DNA of 14,750 bases from DATEFF01 sp964586395 (GTDB lineage: Bacteria; Patescibacteriota; Saccharimonadia; Saccharimonadales; EFPC-124), in the NCBI GenBank assembly GCA_964586395.1, contig CAZPGP010000024.1:1-14750 (forward strand), written 5' to 3'. Made by a program: the position numbers and the translations under genes. The number at the start of each line of letters is the position of its first letter. Positions within the stretch are counted from its first letter, which is position 1. The notes under the pieces were generated by a model, which saw only the letters and a list, made by a program, of their open reading frames with translations, was not told the origin of the DNA and ran no database searches. Below are positions 4,727 through 11,234 of the stretch, piece by piece.

Positions 4727-6181
4727 TTAATAATCTTGGTCGTAGGTGACCATGAGTGCGCGGGAGTTAATTTGGCGCAATGTTTCGAGTGTGACGGACA
4801 CGACGATCAAAAGTCCCGTACCACCAATCGCAAGGCTTTGAGCCTGCACGCCGAACTGCGCAAGGATGAATTCGGTGACGAACGGCAGAATGGCGATGAT
4901 ACCAAGCGCGAGTGAACCGAAGAGTGTTAGGCGGGTTACGATGGTGCGAAGATGCTTCTCTGTCGTCTGGCCTGGGCGGATGTTGGCAATGAATCCACCC
5001 TGCTTCTGTAAGTTCTCGGCGATTTCGGCGCTATTAAAGACGATGCTGGTATAGAAGTATGTGAAGCCAACGACAAGCAGGAAGTACATACCTGGATAGA
5101 TAAGTGTTGTCCAGTCAGCGCTCAGCCAGGTTGACATGTCTGGCGTCTTGAACCACGTACTAAGGTTGATGCCAACCTGCGCCCAATATGGATCGACTGA
5201 ACCCTTGAGCAGTTGCCCAATGAATGCTGGCAGCGCGAGGAAGGCTACCGCGAAGATCACCGGGATCACACCGGCTGTGATGAGCTTGACTGGAAGGATG
5301 CTTGTAACACCGCCGTAGGCACGGTTACCCTGCACGCGCTTGGCGTAGTTGATGTTGATGATGCGTTGAGCTTCGTTGATCTTTACGATGACGTATAGCG
5401 TGGCGAGCGACGCAATGGCAATGGCACTCACGACTGCCAGCGCAAACCAGTTAACGGGTAGTACGAACCAGTTGAAGACGTGAAGCTTATCAGCCTCGGT
5501 TGCTGTGCTAAAGAGTGAGCTGCCAATGGTGCTAAACATACTTGGCAGCCCGGCAATAATACCGGCAAAGATCAGAAGTGACATACCGTTACCAACACCT
5601 TGCTCGGTCATCAATTCACCCAGCCACATGAGCAGCATTGAGCCGGCTGTCATGGCGGTGATCATGGTGAGCCATTGGAGCGGATCGGTGTTGGCTACGA
5701 TATCGACACCGGTATTTCCGGCCAGGACTGTCTGTCGCAGGATGAAAATGAATGCAATTGACTGCAGGATCGCCAGTGGCAGTGTGATCAGTCGTGTCCA
5801 CTGCTGGATCTTGCGGCGACCTGATTCACCATCCTTGTGTAGCTCTTCAAGTTTCGGTATGGCTTTTGTCAGAAGCTGCGTAATAACAGAGGCGGTAATG
5901 TAGGGACTCAGTCCAACGAGTACGATAGAAAGGCTGGCAAGCGCGCCACCAGATAGCAGGTTAATAAACCCACCGAGGTCGCTACTGCGAAGCAGGTTAT
6001 CGAGGACGGCTTTGAGTTCAGTCGGCTGTGCGAGCGGAACCGGTACATGCGCCAGGAATCGGTAAGCAACAATAAGTCCGAGTACGATTAATAGCCGTTT
6101 CTGCATGTCGCGGCTTTTGAGCGATTTGAAGATGTTTTTCCAATTCACAGTGTTGGGGCCCCTAAGGTCATTACTACTCAT
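4727..6181 (-). CDS. secY: Preprotein translocase channel subunit SecY
   Basis: SecY is the membrane channel for Sec-dependent export and membrane insertion. The 484-residue product has the expected ten hydrophobic segments. Family landmarks are KRLLIVLGLIVAYRFLAHVPVP (near residues 28-49), LSGGALASLSIVLVGLSPYI (about 76-95), the GESGRRKIQQWTR loop, the QGVGNGMSLLIF segment, the cytosolic ININYAKRVQGNRAYGG loop and RPGQTTEKHLRTIVTRLT near the end. It is about 40 residues longer than E. coli SecY, partly because of a longer loop after the seventh membrane segment (around INLSTWFKTPDMSTW). The ATG at 6181 was kept because it gives a normal N-terminus, but no Shine-Dalgarno is visible. It is preceded by a terminator-like hairpin and a probable promoter, so it may be its own transcription unit. 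Confidence 0.97.
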   Translation of the reverse strand: MSSNDLRGPNTVNWKNIFKSLKSRDMQKRLLIVLGLIVAYRFLAHVPVPLAQPTELKAVLDNLLRSSDLGGFINLLSGGALASLSIVLVGLSPYITASVITQLLTKAIPKLEELHKDGESGRRKIQQWTRLITLPLAILQSIAFIFILRQTVLAGNTGVDIVANTDPLQWLTMITAMTAGSMLLMWLGELMTEQGVGNGMSLLIFAGIIAGLPSMFSTIGSSLFSTATEADKLHVFNWFVLPVNWFALAVVSAIAIASLATLYVIVKINEAQRIININYAKRVQGNRAYGGVTSILPVKLITAGVIPVIFAVAFLALPAFIGQLLKGSVDPYWAQVGINLSTWFKTPDMSTWLSADWTTLIYPGMYFLLVVGFTYFYTSIVFNSAEIAENLQKQGGFIANIRPGQTTEKHLRTIVTRLTLFGSLALGIIAILPFVTEFILAQFGVQAQSLAIGGTGLLIVVSVTLETLRQINSRALMVTYDQDY

Positions 6182-6203
6182 ATAAAGATACCATATTGTG
6201 GTA

Positions 6204-6224
6204 AGCCTGTGTAGGCTGCTAGCC
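6204..6224 (-). other. Mutually exclusive short hairpins in the secY leader
   Basis: GGCT-AGC-AGCC (6214..6224) and AGCCT-ACAC-AGGCT (6204..6217) share the same AGCC segment, so only one can form at a time. Both lie between the likely secY promoter and its start. The stems are only 4 and 5 bp, so the significance is uncertain. Confidence 0.3.
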
Positions 6225-6228
6225 CCCT

Positions 6229-6256
6229 ATAATACCAAAAGAGCCGAACTTGTCGG
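6229..6256 (-). promoter_or_regulatory. Probable extended -10 promoter for secY
   Basis: The -10 TATTAT (6229..6234) is preceded by TG one base upstream (TGGTATTAT), an extended -10. The -35 is weak (CCGACA at 6251..6256, 16-base spacer) and overlaps the terminator stem. A start near 6221 would leave a leader of about 40 bases. Confidence 0.45.
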
Positions 6257-6261
6257 CTCTT
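6237..6261 (-). terminator. Intrinsic-terminator-like hairpin after rplO
   Basis: AAGAGCCGA-CAAGT-TCGGCTCTT is a perfect 9-bp stem (6253..6261 with 6239..6247) with a 5-base loop, starting 20 bases after the rplO stop. The T-tract is short (four T, then GG), so termination may be partial and allow read-through to secY. It ends the S10-spc block in this genome. Confidence 0.65.
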
Positions 6262-6281
6262 GTTTTGGCGAAGGTATGGAT

Positions 6282-6761
6282 TTATTCCTCTTCTTTTTTC
6301 TTGCGCTGACTAGGTGGCAGAGTTGGAACGTCAGTTTTTGTGAAGCTACCACCAGCTTTGGTGATTGCTTCCTGAGCGCCCTTACTTGCAGCCTGGACCT
6401 TAACTGCTACCTTGCCGGTGAGTTCACCACGGATGATGACCTTAACGGTGTGGTATGGAGTTGTGATCAAACCTGCTTCAGCCAGAGTCATGTTGTCTGC
6501 AGTCTTGCCTGCAAGTACTTCCAGCTGGTCGGTGTATACAACCTGAGCTGGAACGCGAAGGCTCTTGAAGCCGCGCTTCTTAGGAATGCGGCGAACCAGT
6601 GGACCCTGGCCACCCATGAAGGTAGCACGGATTTTCTTACCGGTACGAGCTTTCTGACCCTTGGTACCACGGCCGGCGGTCTTACCCTGACCGGCTGAGA
6701 TACCACGACCAACGCGCTTCTTGTCTTTGTTTGCAGTGACTTCGAGTTCGTTAAACTTCAT
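6282..6761 (-). CDS. rplO: 50S ribosomal protein L15 (uL15)
   Basis: L15 is a late-assembling large-subunit protein with a long basic extension buried in 23S rRNA. The 159 residues show the Gly/Arg/Lys-rich N-terminal part (KKRVGRGISAGQGKTAGRGT, residues 14-33) and the FMGGQGPLVRRIPKKRGF motif (about 48-65), then the globular L15/L18e domain. The C-terminus is a charged RKKKEEE tail. The ATG at 6761 is only one base after the rpsE stop; rpmD (L30), which usually lies at this junction, is not present. The product ends the long S10-spc run and is followed by a terminator-like hairpin. Confidence 0.97.
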   Translation of the reverse strand: MKFNELEVTANKDKKRVGRGISAGQGKTAGRGTKGQKARTGKKIRATFMGGQGPLVRRIPKKRGFKSLRVPAQVVYTDQLEVLAGKTADNMTLAEAGLITTPYHTVKVIIRGELTGKVAVKVQAASKGAQEAITKAGGSFTKTDVPTLPPSQRKKKEEE

Positions 6762-6762
6762 A

Positions 6763-7359
6763 CTACTTCTCCTCCTTAGCTACGACGGCAGTCTTAGCAG
6801 GAGCAGCCTTGCGCTTTGGAGCGTGCAGCCAGTCTTCCTCGGCAACGAGTTGTCGCAGAGCTTCGATGGTTGCGTAGGCGTTGTTAACCTTGTTAGTTGA
6901 GCCAAGTGATTTGCTCAGCAGGTTGTGAATGCCGGTCAGGCCGATGATGCTGCGAACAACACCACCAGCGATAACACCGGTACCAGGAGCAGCTGGCTTC
7001 AGCATAACGCGTGCGCCACTAACCTTGACTTCTACGTCGTGAGGGATAGTCTCGCGAGTAACAGGGATGGTAACCAGGTTTTTCTTGGCAACTTCAGTAG
7101 CTTTAGCAACGGCTGACTGGACGTCTGCGCCTTTGCTAACACCGATACCAACGCGAGTCTTGCGGTCACCAACAGCGACGAGTGCCTTGAATCGGAAACG
7201 GCGACCGCCCTTTACGACGCGAGCAACGCGGTCGATGTTGATAACGTACTCTTCGAAGATTTTCTCTTCGCGAGGAGCCTGCATACGGTCGTTGCGGCGT
7301 GGACCACGGCGGTCTTGACCTTGGCGAGGCTGAGTTTGCTGTGTTTTAACGTCGGCCAT
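6763..7359 (-). CDS. rpsE: 30S ribosomal protein S5 (uS5)
   Basis: S5 shapes the mRNA entrance and takes part in decoding accuracy. The 198 residues have a long polar N-terminus rich in Gln/Arg (about 1-30). Next is the double-stranded-RNA-binding-like domain with RVARVVKGGRRFRFKALVAVG (about 44-64) and GIGVSKGADVQSAVAKA. Last is the C-terminal domain with GTGVIAGGVVRSIIGLTGIH (about 125-144). It finishes with a basic and Ala-rich tail (KRKAAPAKTAVVAKEEK) beyond the E. coli length of about 167. The ATG at 7359 sits two bases past the rplR stop with GGAG upstream. rplO follows after one base. Confidence 0.97.
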   Translation of the reverse strand: MADVKTQQTQPRQGQDRRGPRRNDRMQAPREEKIFEEYVINIDRVARVVKGGRRFRFKALVAVGDRKTRVGIGVSKGADVQSAVAKATEVAKKNLVTIPVTRETIPHDVEVKVSGARVMLKPAAPGTGVIAGGVVRSIIGLTGIHNLLSKSLGSTNKVNNAYATIEALRQLVAEEDWLHAPKRKAAPAKTAVVAKEEK

Positions 7360-7361
7360 AA

Positions 7362-7718
7362 TTAGAACTCCAATCCTTCCTTACGTGCGGCGTCGGCGAG
7401 TGCCTTCAGGCGACCTGCGTATTGGCGACCGTTGCGGTCGAATACGATAGTCGTGATGCCGGCCTTCTTTGCCTTCTTGGCAATGTCAGAACCAACCCAA
7501 GCAGCCTTGTCGCTCTTGCTACCGGTTGCAGCTGCTTGCTTTTCGCTCGTGCTGCTAACCAGAGTTTTCTGGGTAGAGTCGTCAATGATCTGGGCGCTGA
7601 CGTGCAGATTGCTGATGTAGACGCTGAGGCGAGGACGCTCAGTCGTGCCGTTAATGCGAGCACGAATGCGCATCTTGCGAAGCATCTGGTTTGCGAGTTT
7701 CTTTGCTACGCTTTTCAT
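7362..7718 (-). CDS. rplR: 50S ribosomal protein L18 (uL18)
   Basis: L18 binds 5S rRNA and, with L5, anchors it in the central protuberance. I place the start at the ATG at 7718, giving 118 residues that begin MKSVAKKLANQMLRKMRIRA. It has AGGAG nine bases upstream and lies one base after the rplF stop. The reading frame is open for 16 more codons, but those overlap rplF and have no family similarity. Family motifs are RINGTTERPRLSVYISNLH (about 21-39), the AAWVGSDIAKKAKKAG helix and the FDRNGRQYAGRLKALADAAR stretch, ending in EGLEF, the usual L18 C-terminus. Confidence 0.95.
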   Translation of the reverse strand: MKSVAKKLANQMLRKMRIRARINGTTERPRLSVYISNLHVSAQIIDDSTQKTLVSSTSEKQAAATGSKSDKAAWVGSDIAKKAKKAGITTIVFDRNGRQYAGRLKALADAARKEGLEF

Positions 7719-7719
7719 A

Positions 7720-8256
7720 CTACTTAGCTCCTGTCTTTCCGGCCTTGCGCAGGATGACCTCGTCAACGTACTTGATGCCCTTGCCCTTGTAAGGCTCTGG
7801 CTTCTTGAACGCGCGGATCTCGGCGGCTACTTGGCCAACTTTCTGCTTGTCGATGCCGCTGACGGTGATGAGGTTCTTCTCAACAGCCAGGCTTACGCCG
7901 TCCATAGCTTTGTATTCAATAGGGTGTGAGAAACCAAGGCTCATGTTGAGCGCCTGGCCGCCACCGCTGACGCGGAAGCCAACACCGTTAACCTCGAGCT
8001 TCTTTTCGAAGCCCTTAGTAACGCCAGTGACGAGGTTAGCGATCAGCGCGCGCATCAGACCGTGCTGGGCGCGTGCAATCTTCTCGTCGGACTTGCGGGT
8101 AACTGTGAGCACGTCGCCGTCGATAGTGACGTCAACGTGTGGCAGCGTGAACTGGGTTAGTGTACCCTTAGGCCCTGTGACGCTAATGTAATCAGCGTCG
8201 ACCGTGATTGTCACACCTGCCGGAATTTGGATAGGTAGTTTTCCGATTCGACTCAT
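7720..8256 (-). CDS. rplF: 50S ribosomal protein L6 (uL6)
   Basis: L6 lies by the factor-binding site of the large subunit, next to the sarcin-ricin loop. The 178 residues match the normal length and begin MSRIGKLPIQIPAGV. They comprise two related alpha/beta domains (about 1-80 and 81-160). The LEVNGVGFRVSGGGQALNMSLGFSHP segment spans the domain centre, and the rRNA-contact tail has EPYKGKGIKYVDEVILRKAGK near the end. The stop is TAG, one base before rplR. It follows rpsH after 19 bases that contain an AAGGAAA ribosome-binding site, one of the longest gaps inside the block. Confidence 0.97.
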   Translation of the reverse strand: MSRIGKLPIQIPAGVTITVDADYISVTGPKGTLTQFTLPHVDVTIDGDVLTVTRKSDEKIARAQHGLMRALIANLVTGVTKGFEKKLEVNGVGFRVSGGGQALNMSLGFSHPIEYKAMDGVSLAVEKNLITVSGIDKQKVGQVAAEIRAFKKPEPYKGKGIKYVDEVILRKAGKTGAK

Positions 8257-8275
8257 ACTTATATTTCCTTACTTA

Positions 8276-8677
8276 CTAGTAAACCTTAAGGATTAGCTCG
8301 CCACCCAGACGTGCCTTGTAGGCTGCCTGGCCGGTCATGACACCTTGGCTGGTCGAAACCAGTACAGTACCACGGCCGTTTTTGACGCGAGGGATCTCAT
8401 TGGCACGAGCGTAAACGCGTCGGCCTGGGCTACTCAGGCGCTTGATTTCAGTGATAACTGAGTTAGTGCCTGGCTTGTTGATGGTGATGTGCAGGGTTGC
8501 CTGTGGCTTGGTTGACTCGACGGTTACGTCGGCCAAGTAGCCGGCCTTTACCAGTTCGCGCGCGATGGTTTCTTTGATCTTGCTGCTTGGCAGCGTGACT
8601 TCAGACTTGCCAACGTTGGCAGCGTTACGGATGCGGGTCAGCATATCTGCGATAGGGTCGGTTGATAACATGCTCAT
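8276..8677 (-). CDS. rpsH: 30S ribosomal protein S8 (uS8)
   Basis: S8 binds the central domain of 16S rRNA and in E. coli represses the spc operon. The 133 residues start MSMLSTDPIADMLTRIRNA, close to the family N-terminus. The C-terminal RNA-binding half has RVYARANEIPRVKNGRGTVLVSTSQGVMTG (about 91-120), with the conserved STSQGVMT loop. Two close ATGs (8677 and 8671) are possible. The first is chosen because AAGGA lies six bases upstream. The stop is TAG. No S8-like rRNA mimic was recognised near the rplE start, but structure was not computed. Confidence 0.97.
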   Translation of the reverse strand: MSMLSTDPIADMLTRIRNAANVGKSEVTLPSSKIKETIARELVKAGYLADVTVESTKPQATLHITINKPGTNSVITEIKRLSSPGRRVYARANEIPRVKNGRGTVLVSTSQGVMTGQAAYKARLGGELILKVY

Positions 8678-8689
8678 GATGTTTCCTTT

Positions 8690-8959
8690 CTACCAGCTGG
8701 CCTTGGTTACACCAGGGATTTCTCCCTTGCTTGCTTTTTCGCGGAACTCGATACGGCTGAGGCCGAATGTGCGCATAAATGCACGTGGACGGCCACTAAG
8801 TGGCGAGCGGTTCTTGTGACGAGTTGGGCTGGAATTCTTAGGAAGTTTAGCCAGACCGTCTTGGTCACCTGCTGCTTTCATTTCAGCGCGCCTCTCGGCG
8901 TACTTCTTGATCATAGCGTCGCGCTTTAAGCCACGAGCGATAACTGATTTCTTAGCCAT
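8690..8959 (-). CDS. rpsN: 30S ribosomal protein S14 (uS14), zinc-free type
   Basis: S14 is a head protein near the decoding site. The 89 residues are intermediate in length between the 61-residue zinc form and the 101-residue E. coli form. There is no cysteine, so this is the C- type. Clear motifs are MAKKSVIARGLKRD at the N-terminus, LPKNSSPTRHKNRSPLSGRP (about 39-58) and the C-terminal GLSRIEFREKASKGEIPGV plus TKASW. The ATG at 8959 overlaps the rplE stop by one base (TAATG). It is a single copy in this window; whether a zinc paralogue exists elsewhere cannot be seen. Confidence 0.97.
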   Translation of the reverse strand: MAKKSVIARGLKRDAMIKKYAERRAEMKAAGDQDGLAKLPKNSSPTRHKNRSPLSGRPRAFMRTFGLSRIEFREKASKGEIPGVTKASW

Positions 8960-9546
8960 TAACGCTTCTCCTCTTTCTCAAATGGCATGCCATATGCACG
9001 TAGAAGTGCTTCGGCGTGAGCCTTATCTTCGGTCTTGATTACAAAGTTGATCTGAAGTCCGTGGAGCAACTGAGTGTCTTCGAAGTTCAGTTCAGGGAAG
9101 ATGGATTGCTCGGTAATACCAAGTGAGTAGTTGCCTGCCTGGTCAAAGCCTTTGGTAGGTACGCCGTGAAAGTCACGAACGCGAGGCAGAGAGACGTTGA
9201 TGAGGCGATCAAGGAATTCGTACATGTTCTTGCCACGGAGAGTGACACCAACACCGATGCGGTTCATGCCGGCGCGAATCTTGAAGGTCGCAATTGACTT
9301 CTTAGCCATGCGATCAACAGGCTGCTGACCAGTAATCTTCTTCAGGGTGTTTACGACTACTTCGTGGTAGTGCTTGTCGTCTTTGTGCTTGCCGATACCG
9401 ACATTCAGAGTAATCTTCTCGAGCTTAGGTACACGGTTTGGGTTGTCGAGCGCGAGCTCTTTCTGGAGATTAGCAACCAGCTCCTCTTGGTAGAGGCGCT
9501 TCAGACGTGGAACAGAAACTGTGGTTGTCTGTGACTTGGTAGCCAT
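8959..9546 (-). CDS. rplE: 50S ribosomal protein L5 (uL5)
   Basis: L5 binds 5S rRNA and touches P-site tRNA at the central protuberance. The 195 residues include an N-terminal extension of roughly 15 residues (MATKSQTTTVSVPRL) before the usual helix. Next is PNRVPKLEKITLNVGIG (about 36-52), the TGQQPVDRMAKKSIATFKIR segment (about 72-91), GVTLRGKNMYEFLDRLI and the FPELNFEDTQLLHGLQI stretch near residue 150. E. coli L5 has 179 residues. The ATG at 9546 shares one base with the rplX stop. The rpsN start in turn overlaps its stop, giving a chain of coupled genes. Confidence 0.97.
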   Translation of the reverse strand: MATKSQTTTVSVPRLKRLYQEELVANLQKELALDNPNRVPKLEKITLNVGIGKHKDDKHYHEVVVNTLKKITGQQPVDRMAKKSIATFKIRAGMNRIGVGVTLRGKNMYEFLDRLINVSLPRVRDFHGVPTKGFDQAGNYSLGITEQSIFPELNFEDTQLLHGLQINFVIKTEDKAHAEALLRAYGMPFEKEEKR

Positions 9547-9887
9547 TACTTAATCTCCTTGTTGTTGGCGGCCTTGGCAACTCGTACCTTGGTGCCGTCC
9601 TTCTTAACCATGTAGCCTACGCGGGTAGTCTTAGCGTCGTTGGCTGGGTTGACCAGGGCAACTTTGCTAATAGCGATTGGCTTCTGAATCTCTTTGGTTC
9701 CACCTTGTGGGTTCAGCTGAGACGGCTTGATGTGCCGCTTGGTCTTGCCGATACCCTCGATGGTAACTTCCAGAGTAGCTGGGTGTACTGCGAGCACCTT
9801 ACCGGTTTGACCCTTGAGGGCGCCAGTGGTGATGCGCACCATGTCGTTCTTCTTGATCTTCATAGTAACTGGTCGGTTTGCTTTCAT
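9546..9887 (-). CDS. rplX: 50S ribosomal protein L24 (uL24)
   Basis: L24 is an early assembly initiator that binds the 5' domain of 23S rRNA near the tunnel exit. The KOW motif is NDMVRITTGALKGQTGKVLA (about 13-32 in this numbering), followed by the KTKRHIKPSQLNPQGG loop. I place the start at the ATG at 9887 (113 residues, MKANRPVTMKIKK). It follows the rplN stop by one base and has GGAGG nine bases upstream. An upstream start at 9908 would overlap rplN and adds seven residues with no family match. A start at 9863 would also fit the domain but has no such ribosome-binding site. Confidence 0.95.
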   Translation of the reverse strand: MKANRPVTMKIKKNDMVRITTGALKGQTGKVLAVHPATLEVTIEGIGKTKRHIKPSQLNPQGGTKEIQKPIAISKVALVNPANDAKTTRVGYMVKKDGTKVRVAKAANNKEIK

Positions 9888-9888
9888 A

Positions 9889-10257
9889 TTAGAGTACCTC
9901 CGGTGCAAGCGAGATGATCTTCATGTACCCGTGGTCGCGAAGTTCGCGAGGTACTGGGCCGAATACGCGGGTTGCCTTTGGCTGCTTGTCGTCGCCAATG
10001 ATAACTGCTGCGTTTTCGTCGAAGCGGATAGTTGAACCATCCTTTCGCTTGATTGGGTTGGTTGTTCGGACCACGACGGCCTTTACAACGCTTTTCTTCT
10101 TGACGTTACCCGATGGGTTAGCGTCCTTCACGCTAGCGACAATGATGTCACCAACGCGGGCGTAGCGACGCTTTGTGCCGCCAAGCACTCGGATACACAG
10201 AATGCTTTTGGCGCCACTGTTGTCGGCTACTTTGAGACGTGATTCCTGCTGAATCAT
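9889..10257 (-). CDS. rplN: 50S ribosomal protein L14 (uL14)
   Basis: L14 forms bridges with the small subunit and is a docking site for factors such as RsfS. The 122 residues match the family exactly in length and begin MIQQESRLKVADNSGAKSIL. The other landmarks are LGGTKRRYARVGDIIVASVK (about 25-44), the KAVVVRTTNPIKRKDGSTIRFDENA segment and the invariant end FGPVPRELRDHGYMKIISLA followed by PEVL. The ATG at 10257 shares a base with the rpsQ stop. Its own stop is one base before the rplX start. Confidence 0.98.
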   Translation of the reverse strand: MIQQESRLKVADNSGAKSILCIRVLGGTKRRYARVGDIIVASVKDANPSGNVKKKSVVKAVVVRTTNPIKRKDGSTIRFDENAAVIIGDDKQPKATRVFGPVPRELRDHGYMKIISLAPEVL

Positions 10258-10583
10258 TACTTAGTCTCCTCAACTTCCTCTGCGGTCTCAGTCTTTGCAG
10301 ACTTGGTAACTGCTTCGGTGTCGTCCTTCAGCTCGACATTTGCGTGACCGGTTTCGATAACGCGTGCAAGACGGAAAGTCTTGTTCTTGCTGATTGGACG
10401 AGTCTCTTCGATTTCTACTTTGTCACCAACGTGAGCTTCATTGTTCTCATCGTGTGCGGCAAAGCGCTTGGTCACGGTGTATTGCTTGCCGTAGACCGGG
10501 TGAGTTACGCGGCGAGCCACTGCAACCACGATGGTCTTACTTTGAACATCTGATGCAACGGTGCCGACGAGTTTACGAGCCAT
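10257..10583 (-). CDS. rpsQ: 30S ribosomal protein S17 (uS17) with acidic tail
   Basis: S17 is an early 16S-binding protein with an OB fold. The first 84 or so residues hold the domain, with KLVGTVASDVQSKTIVVAVAR (about 4-24), the HPVYGKQYTVTKRFAAHDE segment (about 28-46) and GDKVEIEETRPISKNKTFRL (about 53-72). The protein then runs on for an acidic low-complexity tail (from DDTEAVTKSAKTETAEEVEE to the end), making 108 residues against about 84 in E. coli. The ATG at 10583 is two bases after the rpmC stop. Its stop is shared with rplN in a TAATG overlap. Confidence 0.96.
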   Translation of the reverse strand: MARKLVGTVASDVQSKTIVVAVARRVTHPVYGKQYTVTKRFAAHDENNEAHVGDKVEIEETRPISKNKTFRLARVIETGHANVELKDDTEAVTKSAKTETAEEVEETK

Positions 10584-10585
10584 AT

Positions 10586-10804
10586 TTAGGCCTCCTCTTT
10601 CTCGGCCGCGTCTTCTTCCTGGCCATTGAGCAGTGTCAGGGCCACGGCAATTTCGCGACGTGTCTTCTTAATTGCGTGCGGATTGGCTAGTTCACCAGCA
10701 GCGCGTGCGCGCTTCTGCTCTACCAACTGAACACGGAGTTCAGTAATACGGTTTTGCAGGTCGTCCTGGGAAAGCTTCAGCAGGTCTTTGGTCATCTTAG
10801 ACAT
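10586..10804 (-). CDS. rpmC: 50S ribosomal protein L29 (uL29)
   Basis: L29 sits at the tunnel exit and helps bind SRP and trigger factor. The 72 residues form the typical helical hairpin, with LLKLSQDDLQNRITELRVQL (about 8-27) and the conserved NPHAIKKTRREIAVALTLLN (about 42-61). The last residues (GQEEDAAEKEEA) are a strongly acidic tail. The start ATG at 10804 lies three bases after the rplP stop, with a purine-rich GAGGAGGCC upstream. The order rplP-rpmC-rpsQ is the standard S10-operon end. Confidence 0.95.
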   Translation of the reverse strand: MSKMTKDLLKLSQDDLQNRITELRVQLVEQKRARAAGELANPHAIKKTRREIAVALTLLNGQEEDAAEKEEA

Positions 10805-10807
10805 GGC

Positions 10808-11221
10808 TTAGGCCTCCTCTCGACGGATGAACTTAGTCTTAACAGGTAGTTTGTGTGCAGCTAGGCGCATTGCTTCGCGAGCGATAACCTCTGGAACGCC
10901 CTTCATTTCGAACATGACGGTACCAGTCTTAACCTTAGCGACGAAGAATTCTGGGTTGCCCTTACCGCTACCCATCTTTACGTCCTGTGGTTTGCGGGTA
11001 ACTGGGGTGTGTGGGAAGATACGGATCCAGATTTTACCACCACGCTTGATGTAGCGGGTCATAGCCTGACGAGCAGACTCGATTTGGCGAGAGGTAATAC
11101 GCTCGTTGCCAACACTTTGCAGTGCGTAGTCACCGAAGGCGATGTAGTTGCTACGAGTAGCGACGCCATCATTCTTGCCTTTGCGGACTTTGCGGAACTT
11201 GGTTTTCTTAGGTAGTAACAT
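10808..11221 (-). CDS. rplP: 50S ribosomal protein L16 (uL16)
   Basis: L16 helps organise the peptidyl-transferase centre and the A site. The 137 residues begin MLLPKKTKFRKVRKGKNDG and contain ITSRQIESARQAMTRYIKRG (about 42-61), the GKIWIRIFPHTPVT segment and MGSGKGNPEFFVAKV (about 83-97). At the position of E. coli Arg81, an otherwise well conserved residue whose side chain is hydroxylated there, this protein has Lys82 (VKMGSG). The ATG at 11221 follows rpsC by 13 bases, with AGGAA upstream. The stop is three bases from rpmC. Confidence 0.97.
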   Translation of the reverse strand: MLLPKKTKFRKVRKGKNDGVATRSNYIAFGDYALQSVGNERITSRQIESARQAMTRYIKRGGKIWIRIFPHTPVTRKPQDVKMGSGKGNPEFFVAKVKTGTVMFEMKGVPEVIAREAMRLAAHKLPVKTKFIRREEA

Positions 11222-11234
11222 AGTTCATTTCCTC

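Noticed and set aside
5616..5801. Minus-strand 61-aa frame inside secY
   Set aside because: It is out of frame with a well-matched SecY protein and has no start signal.
7406..7663. Minus-strand frame inside rplR in a different register (85 aa), and a similar one at 6488..6712 inside rplO
   Set aside because: Both are wholly contained in conserved genes and resemble frame-shifted translations with no independent start signal.
7719..7766. A 16-residue N-terminal extension of L18 overlapping rplF
   Set aside because: It has no similarity to L18, and the ATG at 7718 has a good ribosome-binding site and the normal N-terminus.
9888..9908. A seven-residue N-terminal extension of L24 overlapping rplN
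   Set aside because: GGAGG lies inside that stretch, correctly spaced for the ATG at 9887, so the extension is not the translated start.
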